Source: a virus
Length of the DNA stretch: 64,000 bases
IMG/VR virus record: IMGVR_UViG_3300002140_000265
Span: 1 to 64,000 of that record
Direction: 5' to 3' (one strand)
The notes below the pieces were generated by a model that was not told the DNA's origin, did not search any database, and saw only the letters and a program-made list of their open reading frames with translations. The position numbers and the translations under genes were made by a program. The stretch's first letter is position 1. Each line of letters starts with the position of its first letter. This document shows positions 1 through 8,034 of the stretch, piece by piece.

Positions 1-2
1 TT

Positions 3-578
3 TATTTATTTAGCTTTTTTGGAGCAATGGGTGGAACCGGATCTACCTTAGGCTGGTTATCAGTGCATAGAACGCATCATAAATACAGCGATAAAGATGG
101 TGATCCGCATAGTCCTCACAACGCTGGTTGGAAAATTATATTTGGAAAATATAACTATAATTTTAATCCAATGGATGCAAAAAGTGTATTGCGGGATAAA
201 TTTCACGTTACCCTACATAGGTATTACTACCTAATATTTGTTATATGGGGTTTGGCTCTATTTGCAATCGACCCATACCTAGGTCTTTACGGTTTTATAA
301 TCCCAGTCACCTTACAAACTTGGATTAGCAATGTGACAAATTGGGCTAACCACTCGACTGGTTATACAAATTTTAATACGAGTGATAATAGCAAAAACAC
401 TTGGTGGATTTCTGCTTTAAATTGGGGTGATGGTTGGCACAATAATCACCACGCCAGGCCAGGAAGTTATACTTTTCAACATAAATGGTGGGAAATCGAT
501 ATTAGCGCATACGCTATACGTTTAATTTGCCTGTTGTCTGGCACCACCAATACCATAAAAACATTTAATCAAAAATAA
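3..578 (+). CDS. Fatty-acid (acyl-CoA/acyl-lipid) desaturase, 5'-truncated by window edge
   Basis: Membrane di-iron desaturase that would introduce a double bond into a fatty acyl chain. The frame is open to the left edge, so the true start and the first histidine box (HxxxxH) lie outside the window. The second box HRTHH followed by SDKDGDPHSP and the third box HNNHH near the C-terminus are intact, with hydrophobic membrane segments between them. It is followed 7 nt later by a second desaturase on the same strand. The family is known in cyanophages as lipid-modifying auxiliary metabolic genes; substrate and position of desaturation cannot be read from the sequence. Confidence 0.88.
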   Translation, partial: YLFSFFGAMGGTGSTLGWLSVHRTHHKYSDKDGDPHSPHNAGWKIIFGKYNYNFNPMDAKSVLRDKFHVTLHRYYYLIFVIWGLALFAIDPYLGLYGFIIPVTLQTWISNVTNWANHSTGYTNFNTSDNSKNTWWISALNWGDGWHNNHHARPGSYTFQHKWWEIDISAYAIRLICLLSGTTNTIKTFNQK

Positions 579-585
579 TTTAATT

Positions 586-1332
586 ATGTTTAAAGCTACT
601 AGTAATAAAATCTTTTCAATTCAAATATGTTCCATAATATTATCAGTCATTGGTATATATGTTTATGGCTTAGGCATTGAAGAGATAGCAACCTTTTTTA
701 TTTTTTATTTTTTATTCTGTGGTGTAGGTCTAAGTATGATGCTGCATCGTTTTTACGCTCATAAGAGTTTTACATTTAAATCACCGATTGTTGAAAAACT
801 ATGTATACTGATTATGATACTCGCTGGCCGTGGTAGCCCTATTGGATGGGTGTATGTGCATAGAGAGCACCATGCATATTCTGATACTAGCAAAGATCCG
901 CATAAAGCAGACACTTTATTAATGCTATTGCCACATGTGACAAAAGTTAAAAATATTAATCTTCGAGTGGTACGTGATTTACTTGATAAAGAAAATATCT
1001 TTATTGACAAATGGTATCTATTATTTCATATTATATTTGTATCAATACTTACAATTATCAATCCATGGTTAACTGTATTTGTTTGGGCCTTACCGGTGTG
1101 TCTTACTGCAACTATGTTGGACTTATCAACATACGGTAATCATGTCGAAAATTTACCGCTAAGTTATAGAAACTTCGAAACAAAAGAATACAGCAGAAAT
1201 AGTTTAATGTTTGGATATTTGATGTTTGGCGAAGGTTGGCACAATAATCACCACGCAAAGGCAAGCGCATCTAGCTTTAAACGTAAATGGTGGGAGTTTG
1301 ATCCAGTCGGTAGTATTATAAAAATAGTATAA
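586..1332 (+). CDS. Fatty-acid desaturase (complete)
   Basis: A 248-residue integral membrane di-iron desaturase with all three histidine boxes: HRFYAH (about residues 55-60), HREHH followed by AYSDTSKDPH (about 93-106), and HNNHH near residue 219. Hydrophobic stretches flank the boxes as in the acyl-CoA desaturase family. It lies 7 nt behind another desaturase, but the two differ considerably, so they probably act on different positions or substrates rather than being a recent duplication. Length is slightly below typical bacterial desaturases (about 270-300 residues). The 3' end abuts, tail to tail, the PP-loop gene on the other strand. Confidence 0.9.
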   Translation: MFKATSNKIFSIQICSIILSVIGIYVYGLGIEEIATFFIFYFLFCGVGLSMMLHRFYAHKSFTFKSPIVEKLCILIMILAGRGSPIGWVYVHREHHAYSDTSKDPHKADTLLMLLPHVTKVKNINLRVVRDLLDKENIFIDKWYLLFHIIFVSILTIINPWLTVFVWALPVCLTATMLDLSTYGNHVENLPLSYRNFETKEYSRNSLMFGYLMFGEGWHNNHHAKASASSFKRKWWEFDPVGSIIKIV

Positions 1333-1333
1333 T

Positions 1334-2248
1334 CTATTTTTGATTTACTGATAATCGTTTTACTGCTTTGTGATAGTTTTCATAATACACACCACGATAT
1401 TGATTTTGCCATTCTATCTGTTCTATAAGAGCCTGGCATTGGATTAATGGCGTCTGAATTACAAACTCCATCCCTGCTGCTTTTTTACGACCCTTTGTAA
1501 AATCATATCCTTCCATATTAAAATCAGATCCATTATTAAACACATAAGATTTACTTGAGTTGGTACCTAGTTTACCTGGATATTTCTTATTAGCCAAGTC
1601 TTGTATGCGAGGATCTAATAGGAACGATAACATCATCTCAGGGGTGTAACTCAAAAGAAACGGGCAGCCTTCTAACTTGTTTATTCTAAAGTAGTTTAGA
1701 ATTGAGTGAATAACTTCTAATTCTTCAAGAACCCATTCATCTTTATCTTTTAGATATTTTAGATACGGTGGATCGTTGCCCATGGTCGCAAAGCCATCAC
1801 ACCAGCTAGCAACCTTCATGGTGCTTGTTAGCCACCAGCTACCGCAATTAAATGATTTAGCTAAATTAAATGCGTCACCGCTTTCTATAAAATTATCTAG
1901 GTTTAAGCAATATTCAATTGGTTTAACACCAATTGACCTGCAATGATCAAACGCATACTGTGTCTCGTGTATATTATAATCTTGATCGCTGTATTTACCT
2001 TGAAGTCTGATGATAACCGGCTTAAATTTAAATCCTAACCGATGATAGACATTAAACACATATTGACTATCCAAGCCGCCGCTGTAGAGTAGATACAGTT
2101 CACCCGCCTTATTCTCATACATGTATTTTGCCGTTTCCACGGTTTCCTCATAGTATGATTTGACTTTACGCTTGGGTGGATCTATTTCAACATGCCAAGT
2201 ATCTCCGTGGCCAGTGCCTCGTAAATAATTATCTTTTAGTAATTGCAT
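1334..2248 (-). CDS. PP-loop (N-type ATP pyrophosphatase) superfamily protein
   Basis: A 304-residue protein with the adenylation signature SGGLDS near residue 58, preceded by the beta-strand LYLLY; this is the PP-loop of asparagine synthetase, QueC/ExsB, NAD synthetase and tRNA thiolases. Such enzymes activate a carbonyl with ATP for attack by ammonia or sulfur. No N-terminal glutamine amidotransferase domain is present, so it is not a full asparagine synthetase. Its first 13 nt overlap the end of the Rieske oxygenase gene, implying co-translation and perhaps joint action on one small molecule. Substrate unknown. Confidence 0.7.
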   Translation of the reverse strand: MQLLKDNYLRGTGHGDTWHVEIDPPKRKVKSYYEETVETAKYMYENKAGELYLLYSGGLDSQYVFNVYHRLGFKFKPVIIRLQGKYSDQDYNIHETQYAFDHCRSIGVKPIEYCLNLDNFIESGDAFNLAKSFNCGSWWLTSTMKVASWCDGFATMGNDPPYLKYLKDKDEWVLEELEVIHSILNYFRINKLEGCPFLLSYTPEMMLSFLLDPRIQDLANKKYPGKLGTNSSKSYVFNNGSDFNMEGYDFTKGRKKAAGMEFVIQTPLIQCQALIEQIEWQNQYRGVYYENYHKAVKRLSVNQK

Positions 2249-3039
2249 CCCGTCATAATCCTATATTCAACCTGGCTTTTTTCCAAGTTTTCAATCGGTG
2301 CACGTTGCACCATCAACTCTGCTTGGCGCTTATCCTGTCCCCAAGCGCATTCCCATATATCAGAGTTTACATTGTATATATCATCTGATTTTTCGGAATC
2401 TTTATATTTAAACACGTACACATTAGTATTGCCATTTACTGTCTCACCAGCAACGGTAATGAATAATGAACCATTTTGATACTCGATCATTGTATCCGGA
2501 TAGACTGTGACCCAAGCCGCTTTGATAACACTATTTGACAAGACAACCTGTACGCTACCCCAGTCGTAATAATACCAATCAATATTATTAATATCATCCT
2601 CAGTAATACCGATTTTATTATACACACCAGGATGGACATGTTCAATGTGTTCAACATCCAGGAATAATTCTAATATACTTTCGCGTGATGCCTTTACTGT
2701 ATCAATCCTTGATTCACAAAGCACATAGTTATCAAACGATAAATCATTAAGACAATCATCGGATATTGGTGTTGTAAACTGTAGGCCACGCCATTCATAT
2801 AATGGTTTTGTTTCTAACGAATGGAAAGTGTTTATACCAACACCTTTGTGATTAAAGGTTTTACCGTGATAAGGACAGGTTCTATTTGATGTATTACCGT
2901 TGCATGTGCTAATTAGACTGCCTTGGTGTGGACAGATATTAGATACTAGAATGCCATCATACGCAACCCAATGGTTGTTTTTTTGATTTACTATCCTGTA
3001 CTGATTATCTTTTAAACTATTCTTGTGTGATATATACAT
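2236..3039 (-). CDS. Rieske non-haem iron oxygenase-like protein
   Basis: A 267-residue protein with an N-terminal Rieske [2Fe-2S] site: CPH (about residue 36) and, after about 16 residues, CPYH. Mid-protein a D/E-H-rich segment (DVEHIEHVH, about 127-135) resembles the mononuclear iron ligand region of ring-hydroxylating oxygenase alpha subunits. Known relatives hydroxylate or demethylate aromatic or aliphatic substrates using electrons from a reductase; no reductase gene is visible here. It is shorter than typical alpha subunits (350-450 residues). It is the promoter-proximal gene of a pair with the PP-loop protein and starts 3 nt from a divergent gene. Confidence 0.75.
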   Translation of the reverse strand: MYISHKNSLKDNQYRIVNQKNNHWVAYDGILVSNICPHQGSLISTCNGNTSNRTCPYHGKTFNHKGVGINTFHSLETKPLYEWRGLQFTTPISDDCLNDLSFDNYVLCESRIDTVKASRESILELFLDVEHIEHVHPGVYNKIGITEDDINNIDWYYYDWGSVQVVLSNSVIKAAWVTVYPDTMIEYQNGSLFITVAGETVNGNTNVYVFKYKDSEKSDDIYNVNSDIWECAWGQDKRQAELMVQRAPIENLEKSQVEYRIMTGCNY

Positions 3040-3042
3040 AAT

Positions 3043-3597
3043 ATGAGTTATATATTAAAAGTTTACGATGATAATACTATGTATAATGATTTACGTAATC
3101 TTATACTTGACTCTATAATAGACGATAAAAATCAAGCTGCTGGTAACATGGTAAGATTATCAGAAACTCTTTCGAGATTTAATTTATTTAATCTAGTCTA
3201 TGACGGCGATAAACCAATAGCTTGTGGTGGTTTGTACATTAGCGATTTTGATCCTCGATTTGCATTTATCGGCGTGCGCTCATATGTTTTACCAGAATAT
3301 AAACAAAAACGAATTATAAAAAATTATATTCTAACTGCGCATAAACAATGGGCTATTAAAAATAAAATCAAAGCGATAGGTATGTCGTTTAATGATTATA
3401 ATAAGAATCTTATAAAATTGTGGTCTAAGCCAAGACTCGGCATGCCGGCTGAATGTTTGCCTCAGCATTTATTTTATTCCAACTTTAATATAGTGCCATT
3501 CCCTGTAAACATAAGGGAAACCAAACAATATGTTGCCTATGAAAATTTAGATTCTTGGGAATATGATTGGAATAAATTACGCTGGCCAGACAGTTAA
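3043..3597 (+). CDS. GNAT-like acyltransferase (putative)
   Basis: A 184-residue protein with the outline of a GNAT N-acetyltransferase: a strand pair LVYDGDKPIACGGLYI (about 51-66), then FIGVRSYVLPEYKQKRI, which resembles the beta4-alpha3 acetyl-CoA pyrophosphate-binding segment. The usual Q/RxxGxG/A is not clear, so the assignment is structural guesswork. Its start codon is only 3 nt from the start of the divergent Rieske gene, leaving no room for separate promoters between them. Substrate unknown. Confidence 0.45.
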   Translation: MSYILKVYDDNTMYNDLRNLILDSIIDDKNQAAGNMVRLSETLSRFNLFNLVYDGDKPIACGGLYISDFDPRFAFIGVRSYVLPEYKQKRIIKNYILTAHKQWAIKNKIKAIGMSFNDYNKNLIKLWSKPRLGMPAECLPQHLFYSNFNIVPFPVNIRETKQYVAYENLDSWEYDWNKLRWPDS

Positions 3598-3600
3598 TGT

Positions 3601-3608
3601 TATAAATA
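3601..3608 (+). promoter_or_regulatory. T4-type late promoter
   Basis: Exact TATAAATA octamer immediately after the stop codon of the GNAT-like gene and 29 nt before the next start, with a GGAG ribosome site (3629-3632) between. This is the gp55 late sigma consensus; a gp55 homologue is encoded in this window. It would drive the plus-strand late operon to 7106. Confidence 0.8.
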
Positions 3609-3637
3609 GATTATATAACTTTTTCTACGGAGAATAA

Positions 3638-4171
3638 ATGTTAAGAAAGCTGGCAGTCTGTGCTGGCTTTATTATGGCTACATCACTTACGGTTGCGCAA
3701 CCAATCGTTACTGAATCGACTTCAAATAGCACAGTAACATCAAACGGTAAAAATGAGACAACCGTAAAGTCTCCACCACCATCGGCGATTTCGCCATCCA
3801 TTAATGCAAGCAACACCGACCTATGTACAGTTGGTGTTTCCGGTGCAGTGCAGACTCAGATCCTAGGAATCTCGGGTGGTACAACAGTGCGCGATATGAA
3901 TTGCGAAAGATTAAAGTTATCCAAAACCCTTTACGATATGGGTATGAAGGTTGCTGCTATCTCTACATTATGTCAAGACCCGAGAGTGTTCGACGCAATG
4001 TTGATGGCAGGAACCCCATGTCCGTATGAAGGTAAAATTGGTCCAGATGCTAGAGAGGCTTGGAAACAAGCAGGTAAGACTAGCAATGTGGAATCACCGG
4101 TTGAGGATAAAGATGAAACTACAACGTATATTGGCTGGGGTCTTGTTACTCTTCTGCTTCTCGGTATCTAA
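3638..4171 (+). CDS. Exported/membrane protein of unknown function, first gene of late operon
   Basis: A 177-residue protein. Residues 1-20 form a signal peptide (MLRK, hydrophobic core, cleavage near VAQ-P). The mature part has a Ser/Thr/Asn-rich linker, four cysteines (DLC, MNC, TLC, TPC) suggesting disulfides outside the cytoplasm, and a C-terminal hydrophobic segment (IGWGLVTLLLLGI) that may anchor it. The start is supported by GGAG 6 nt upstream and by a late promoter. It overlaps the following exported protein by 59 nt. Function not recognised; a late role in the envelope or on the virion is plausible. Confidence 0.7.
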   Translation: MLRKLAVCAGFIMATSLTVAQPIVTESTSNSTVTSNGKNETTVKSPPPSAISPSINASNTDLCTVGVSGAVQTQILGISGGTTVRDMNCERLKLSKTLYDMGMKVAAISTLCQDPRVFDAMLMAGTPCPYEGKIGPDAREAWKQAGKTSNVESPVEDKDETTTYIGWGLVTLLLLGI

Positions 4172-5606
4172 AGCAGAAACTAGTCAAAACCTCATAGACC
4201 CACAAGCCTGGGATGGTGCCACATACGGTACTGACCCAGGCGGTTGTTGTGCGTCTATCTCTGGCAGTGGGGCAATGATTGATAATACAACACAAACAAT
4301 CATGTTCTCTTATGGGAGAGACGTTCTTGCTCAAACCATCGCAATCAATGAAGCACTGAAACTGTCTGGCATTGAAGTTGATGGTTTCAACTACGGATGG
4401 ACATGGAGAAAACTCAGTAACAATGGTAAAGGTGGTGATACATTACAATTTGAAGTGACTGTAAAAGATGCTGCTGGTAACGAGGTTAAACAATATGTCT
4501 ATGATTATAGCAGCACATTACATGCTGATGATGTTTGGCATACTGAATCTGGAACCGAAACTTTTGCACAAAGTTACTTTGATCCACAAAGCATAGCATT
4601 GAGTATCATTGGTAAAGACGGTGGATTCTGGGGAGGTTACTATGGACCAGAAGTCAAAGATGTTTCTCTTACCTTGAACTACAGAGCAAATCCATGTGGC
4701 ACTAATCCATTATTTGATCCATCATGTCCAGGGTATGCTGAAGCGTATGCAAAGATGTTATATGACCAGAACTGTGCTGCCAATCCAATCTATGATACAG
4801 GATGTCCTGGTTATCAACAAGCGTACTTTAATCAGCAGTGTACAGCAGATGCATTATACAATTCGGCATGCCCAGGATATACTACTGCTTACTACAACCA
4901 GCAGTGTACATTGGATCCATTTTATGATATTCAATGCCCAGGATATGCCCAGGCTGTGATTGCGACATATGTTAACACCAACACAGATGAGGAAGAAGTA
5001 TTAGCAACGGTTACGGAAGAAGTGACCATGGTCTACGTTGACCCAATTGCTTCATTAACTACGGTAAGTTCGACCGGTGATGCCGTGGTTGATAGTGTCA
5101 TATCAGCACCAGTTACGGTTGTATCATTAACAGAACAGGTGATGTCAAATGAACCAGAATCAGAATCAATATCAGACTCCAGTGCTGATGTGGAAGAGCA
5201 AATGGGAGATGGTGGGGGAGAAGATAGTGGAGGATCCGAAGCAGGGTCCGATGAAAAAGAGGATAATGCAACTGGTGGGGATTCCAAATCTAAGTCATCG
5301 TCTGATTCAAGGCGCGATAAAATGAAAAAAGCCATGACTGAAAAAGCCATGGCACTAGCAGATGATATGTCTAAGGCAGCAACGGTCGAGGCACAAAAGG
5401 CCGTACAAGCACAAGTGCTCGCAGTTATGTCCTATGTTCCAGGTTTCGGAAGTTATGGTGGAACTATAGGCGGTGGTTCCTATTCCGACGCACAGATGTA
5501 CGCACCAACGACGGTACCAGAATCAAAGCGCGGGTTACGAAATGGTTTGGCCCAACAACTTCTCCATACAAAAATAGTGGACTCACAGTATAAGGAAAGT
5601 GACTAA
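4113..5606 (+). CDS. Exported protein with tandem Cys-Pro-Gly-Tyr repeats
   Basis: About 497 residues from the ATG at 4113, chosen because it begins a clean signal peptide (MKLQR, hydrophobic LAGVLLLFCF, SKA cleavage) and follows GAGG at 4103-4106; the frame is open further upstream without such features. The first ~200 mature residues look like a compact extracellular beta-rich domain. Then come four repeats of the form C-x3-P-[LIF]-[FY]-D/N-x2-CPGY-x2-AY-x2-QQ, next an acidic Ser/Glu/Gly-rich low-complexity linker, and a Gly/Ala-rich C-terminus. Paired cysteines in every repeat suggest disulfide-stabilised units. No known enzymatic domain; probably a surface or virion protein. Confidence 0.75.
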   Translation: MKLQRILAGVLLLFCFSVSKAETSQNLIDPQAWDGATYGTDPGGCCASISGSGAMIDNTTQTIMFSYGRDVLAQTIAINEALKLSGIEVDGFNYGWTWRKLSNNGKGGDTLQFEVTVKDAAGNEVKQYVYDYSSTLHADDVWHTESGTETFAQSYFDPQSIALSIIGKDGGFWGGYYGPEVKDVSLTLNYRANPCGTNPLFDPSCPGYAEAYAKMLYDQNCAANPIYDTGCPGYQQAYFNQQCTADALYNSACPGYTTAYYNQQCTLDPFYDIQCPGYAQAVIATYVNTNTDEEEVLATVTEEVTMVYVDPIASLTTVSSTGDAVVDSVISAPVTVVSLTEQVMSNEPESESISDSSADVEEQMGDGGGEDSGGSEAGSDEKEDNATGGDSKSKSSSDSRRDKMKKAMTEKAMALADDMSKAATVEAQKAVQAQVLAVMSYVPGFGSYGGTIGGGSYSDAQMYAPTTVPESKRGLRNGLAQQLLHTKIVDSQYKESD

Positions 5607-5609
5607 TTT

Positions 5610-5792
5610 ATGTACACATTTATAGTATATTTCTTCACCGTTGTTAATAACGGTACAGCATATGTTGTCAATACCATGCAAGTAAGTGGTGAAAAGGAAT
5701 GTGTTTCCATAGTTAAAATGGTTAACTCACAACCTACTGCTGGTGGAAAAAACGTTCGAGCAGCATGTCATATCTCTGAAACAAGGAAATAA
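5610..5792 (+). CDS. Small protein of unknown function
   Basis: A 60-residue frame that fits exactly between its neighbours (3 nt after one, 2 nt before the next). It begins with a hydrophobic segment (YTFIVYFFTVV) and has two cysteines in the C-terminal half. An AAGGAAAG ribosome site precedes it. The tight fit in the late operon is the main support; no family recognised. Confidence 0.6.
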   Translation: MYTFIVYFFTVVNNGTAYVVNTMQVSGEKECVSIVKMVNSQPTAGGKNVRAACHISETRK

Positions 5793-5794
5793 TT

Positions 5795-6238
5795 ATGTTA
5801 GCAGAACTCGCCGCTGCCAATGCTGCCTTTGATGTTATTAAACAGACACTTGCCAATGGTAGAGAAATCTATGACGCAGGCGAGGCACTGGCACGTTACT
5901 TTGGTTTAAAAGCAGAAATTGCCAAGAAGGCACACCAGCACGGATATAAAAGTGACATCGTTGCGTTTATGGCAGCGGAACAACTTGCTGCAAAAGAAAA
6001 TGAACTCAGAGAGATGATGATCTACCAAGGACGTGGTGGAATGTGGGATGACTGGGTACGGTTTCAAGCAGAGATGAAACGAAGTCGCGACGAAGAAGAA
6101 TTGCAGATACGTAAGGCTAAATTTGCAAGGAAGAAAAGAATTGTGAATATCTTCATGTACAGTGTATATACTGTTACGGGAACTTTGTTAATTACAAGTG
6201 CTGTGTTTATTACACTAGCAATTATTAAATATAACTAA
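5795..6238 (+). CDS. Coiled-coil protein with C-terminal membrane anchor
   Basis: A 147-residue protein. The N-terminal two thirds is helical and charged (Ala/Glu/Lys-rich, with a basic RKAKFARKKR patch just before the membrane). Residues about 117-143 form one transmembrane segment near the C-terminus. A GGAAA ribosome site precedes the ATG. It sits in the late operon ahead of the EF-hand and coiled-coil membrane proteins; a lysis or envelope role is inferred from position only. Confidence 0.65.
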   Translation: MLAELAAANAAFDVIKQTLANGREIYDAGEALARYFGLKAEIAKKAHQHGYKSDIVAFMAAEQLAAKENELREMMIYQGRGGMWDDWVRFQAEMKRSRDEEELQIRKAKFARKKRIVNIFMYSVYTVTGTLLITSAVFITLAIIKYN

Positions 6239-6248
6239 AGGAATTTAA

Positions 6249-6602
6249 ATGGCTAAAAAAGAATTAACAATAGAATCAGGTTCCATATTGGAAGCGGCAG
6301 ATTCAAATGGTGATGGGCACATTACCAATGAAGAGTTGCATATGCACTTGGAGTTTAAGCGCAAAGAGCTTGAGGATCAAGATGCACAACGTGATGCAAT
6401 GCGCAAGATGACATGGTTTGCACTATTAGGGATGCTTTTTTATCCTGGTGCTATTTTGATTACAGCAATGCTTGGTTATGACAGCGCGGCTAAAATTATT
6501 GGTGATATTGCACCAACGTATTTTGTTGCCATCTCTGCATTGGTTGCAGCATTCTTTGGCGCGAATGCTTATAGTAATAAAAAAGCAGACCCTAAAAAAT
6601 AA
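6249..6602 (+). CDS. EF-hand membrane protein, holin candidate
   Basis: A 117-residue protein with a complete EF-hand calcium loop, DSNGDGHITNEE (about residues 18-29; acidic or polar ligands at loop positions 1, 3, 5 and 12), then a charged amphipathic helix and two transmembrane segments (about 54-73 and 86-104) with a basic tail. Small size, two membrane spans, a charged C-terminus and location one gene from the endolysin fit a class II holin. The EF-hand is unusual for a holin and suggests calcium responsiveness. The holin call is inference; the domain content is direct. Confidence 0.6.
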   Translation: MAKKELTIESGSILEAADSNGDGHITNEELHMHLEFKRKELEDQDAQRDAMRKMTWFALLGMLFYPGAILITAMLGYDSAAKIIGDIAPTYFVAISALVAAFFGANAYSNKKADPKK

Positions 6603-6611
6603 GGAATTAAA

Positions 6612-7106
6612 ATGTCAACAGAAGTAGAGTTTGGTGGAGTCAAGTTCACTGGCGGTAAGATGTTTGCCTTGATCACAGCACTGTCTACTTTGGGTGGTGC
6701 TGCCTGGGGTGGCTTTGAGGTCTACAAAGACTACATGGACATGAAAGCAATTATCCAAAACATTGACACAACTGAAATTGAAAATCGTAATAGGATAATC
6801 GAACAAAAGTTGGATGATGCAATCGAATACACACGTGATATCAAATCTGGTTTAAGAGATGATATCTTGGGTATTGAAAAGCAAGGTGACAGAGTTGAGG
6901 ATATGGTACGTGCGACGGAAGAGAAAGTGCGTGATCAAATCCAAATTGCGGAGGGTCGGTTTGAAAACAAGCGTGACCAATTACAGAATGATTATGATCA
7001 AAAGGCCAGTGCATTGAGAGATGCAACTGACCAAAAGATCAAAGATGTTGAGGATAGGTTAAACAAGAAGCTTCAAAGAGCTCTGGATAACCCATTGGCA
7101 AATTAA
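6612..7106 (+). CDS. Membrane-anchored coiled-coil protein (possible spanin/holin partner)
   Basis: A 164-residue protein: N-terminal hydrophobic segment (about 16-35, Gly/Ala-rich) followed by a long, highly charged coiled coil (about 50-160; repeats such as DQKIKDVEDRLNKKLQ). One anchor plus an extended periplasmic coiled coil is typical of i-spanin-like proteins, but no recognised spanin signature is present. Last gene of the plus-strand late operon, ending at a strong terminator that faces the endolysin gene. Confidence 0.6.
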   Translation: MSTEVEFGGVKFTGGKMFALITALSTLGGAAWGGFEVYKDYMDMKAIIQNIDTTEIENRNRIIEQKLDDAIEYTRDIKSGLRDDILGIEKQGDRVEDMVRATEEKVRDQIQIAEGRFENKRDQLQNDYDQKASALRDATDQKIKDVEDRLNKKLQRALDNPLAN

Positions 7107-7130
7107 AAAAAGGACCTTTCGGTCCTTTTT
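7107..7130. terminator. Bidirectional intrinsic terminator
   Basis: Perfect inverted repeat AAAAAGGACC - TTTC - GGTCCTTTTT between convergent genes. The flanking A and T runs allow it to end transcription from both the plus-strand late operon and the minus-strand endolysin operon. Confidence 0.9.
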
Positions 7131-7132
7131 CT

Positions 7133-7597
7133 TTAAGCGTTAATACCTACCGAATAGACGGTTTTACCATCTACTCGAGATGCGGTCAATGCCTTACCTC
7201 TATTGCTACCATCTGCCTTATAGGAGACATGAACCCATCCGGAGTCAGGAATACCGGGTGTGTAGAACTCTAGAATCACCTGATCAAAGTCAGTGTTCTC
7301 TACAATCCAATTAGCAAGGTCACCATTGGCTACACCAGGAACTTCAATGTCTGCGGCTTCACCGTGACAATGTTGTGAGGTAGCTGAACCACCCACAGCA
7401 GAATTTAGTTCTGGTGAACGGTAACCACTATTAATTGTGGTAGTTCCAAAATGGTCACGTACCTTCTGTACGACATTTTCAAATAGAGCCGTTGCGGCTT
7501 CCAAATGCTCACCCTGTGGTGTGTTGTCGATACCCTTGCGTTCAGCAGTTTGTGACTTGGTGAACTCGGCCATTGAGAAGTTTTTACTTAGTTTCAT
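7133..7597 (-). CDS. Endolysin, M15 (VanY/D-Ala-D-Ala carboxypeptidase-like) peptidase
   Basis: A 154-residue single-domain zinc peptidase. The M15 motifs are clear: NSGYRSPELN (about 57-66), SQHCHGEAADI with zinc ligands His and Asp (about 74-84), and WVHVS with the third ligand. It would cleave peptidoglycan stem peptides during lysis. No signal peptide, so it needs a holin, consistent with membrane proteins across the terminator. Its 5' end overlaps the DUF3310-like gene by 14 nt. Last gene of a minus-strand early-type operon. Confidence 0.9.
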   Translation of the reverse strand: MKLSKNFSMAEFTKSQTAERKGIDNTPQGEHLEAATALFENVVQKVRDHFGTTTINSGYRSPELNSAVGGSATSQHCHGEAADIEVPGVANGDLANWIVENTDFDQVILEFYTPGIPDSGWVHVSYKADGSNRGKALTASRVDGKTVYSVGINA

Positions 7598-8009
7598 TTG
7601 TTTCCTTCGGTAAGTTATCGTGAATGTATAATTGAATCAAAGCGTAATGAAGTACTTTCATTAGGTCTTTACGAGCATCAATATATGTGCCCTTTTTACC
7701 ATAACGCTGTGCATATTTCATCACGTTACCGATACAAAATCCAGTGCCGTGGCCACCATCAATCACAAATTCAGTTGCCTGAAACTTATTCACTGAATAA
7801 TGGCCACCGTATGTAGAATCGATGTATCGTCTAAATTCTTCAATCAGTTGACCTTCATTGAATTTGTAATCTACTATTTCAGTCATGGTAAGAGCAATCC
7901 CGTTATATTTATAAGCTTTAGGCATAGTAAAAAAGGGGACCGAATCAGATGCAATTTTTTCAAATAATCCTTCATCTTTATTAGGATGTAGTCCGGCAAC
8001 TTGTGTCAT
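7584..8009 (-). CDS. DUF3310-like protein
   Basis: About 141 residues from the ATG at 8009; the longer open frame would run into the preceding HTH gene. The C-terminal half contains FCIGNVMKYAQRYGKKG followed by DARKDLMKVLHYALIQLY, matching the DUF3310 family pattern (hydrophobic-x-G-N-x-x-K-Y-x-x-R-x-x-x-K-G ... D-L-x-K-A-x-x-Y) found in many phages. Function unknown; members are associated with nucleotide or replication gene regions. Overlaps the endolysin gene. Confidence 0.65.
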   Translation of the reverse strand: MTQVAGLHPNKDEGLFEKIASDSVPFFTMPKAYKYNGIALTMTEIVDYKFNEGQLIEEFRRYIDSTYGGHYSVNKFQATEFVIDGGHGTGFCIGNVMKYAQRYGKKGTYIDARKDLMKVLHYALIQLYIHDNLPKETNETK

Positions 8010-8034
8010 TGAACTGTAGTCCCTCTCTTTACTA

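Noticed and set aside
4696-4959. Alternative frame inside the CPGY-repeat gene
   Set aside because: Arises from the repeat structure; no start signal and the main frame has clear domain logic.
7907-7914. TATAAATA octamer inside the DUF3310-like gene
   Set aside because: About 310 nt from the endolysin start and within coding sequence; probably chance in AT-rich DNA. Similar coding-region octamers (for example 36337-36344) were also dismissed.
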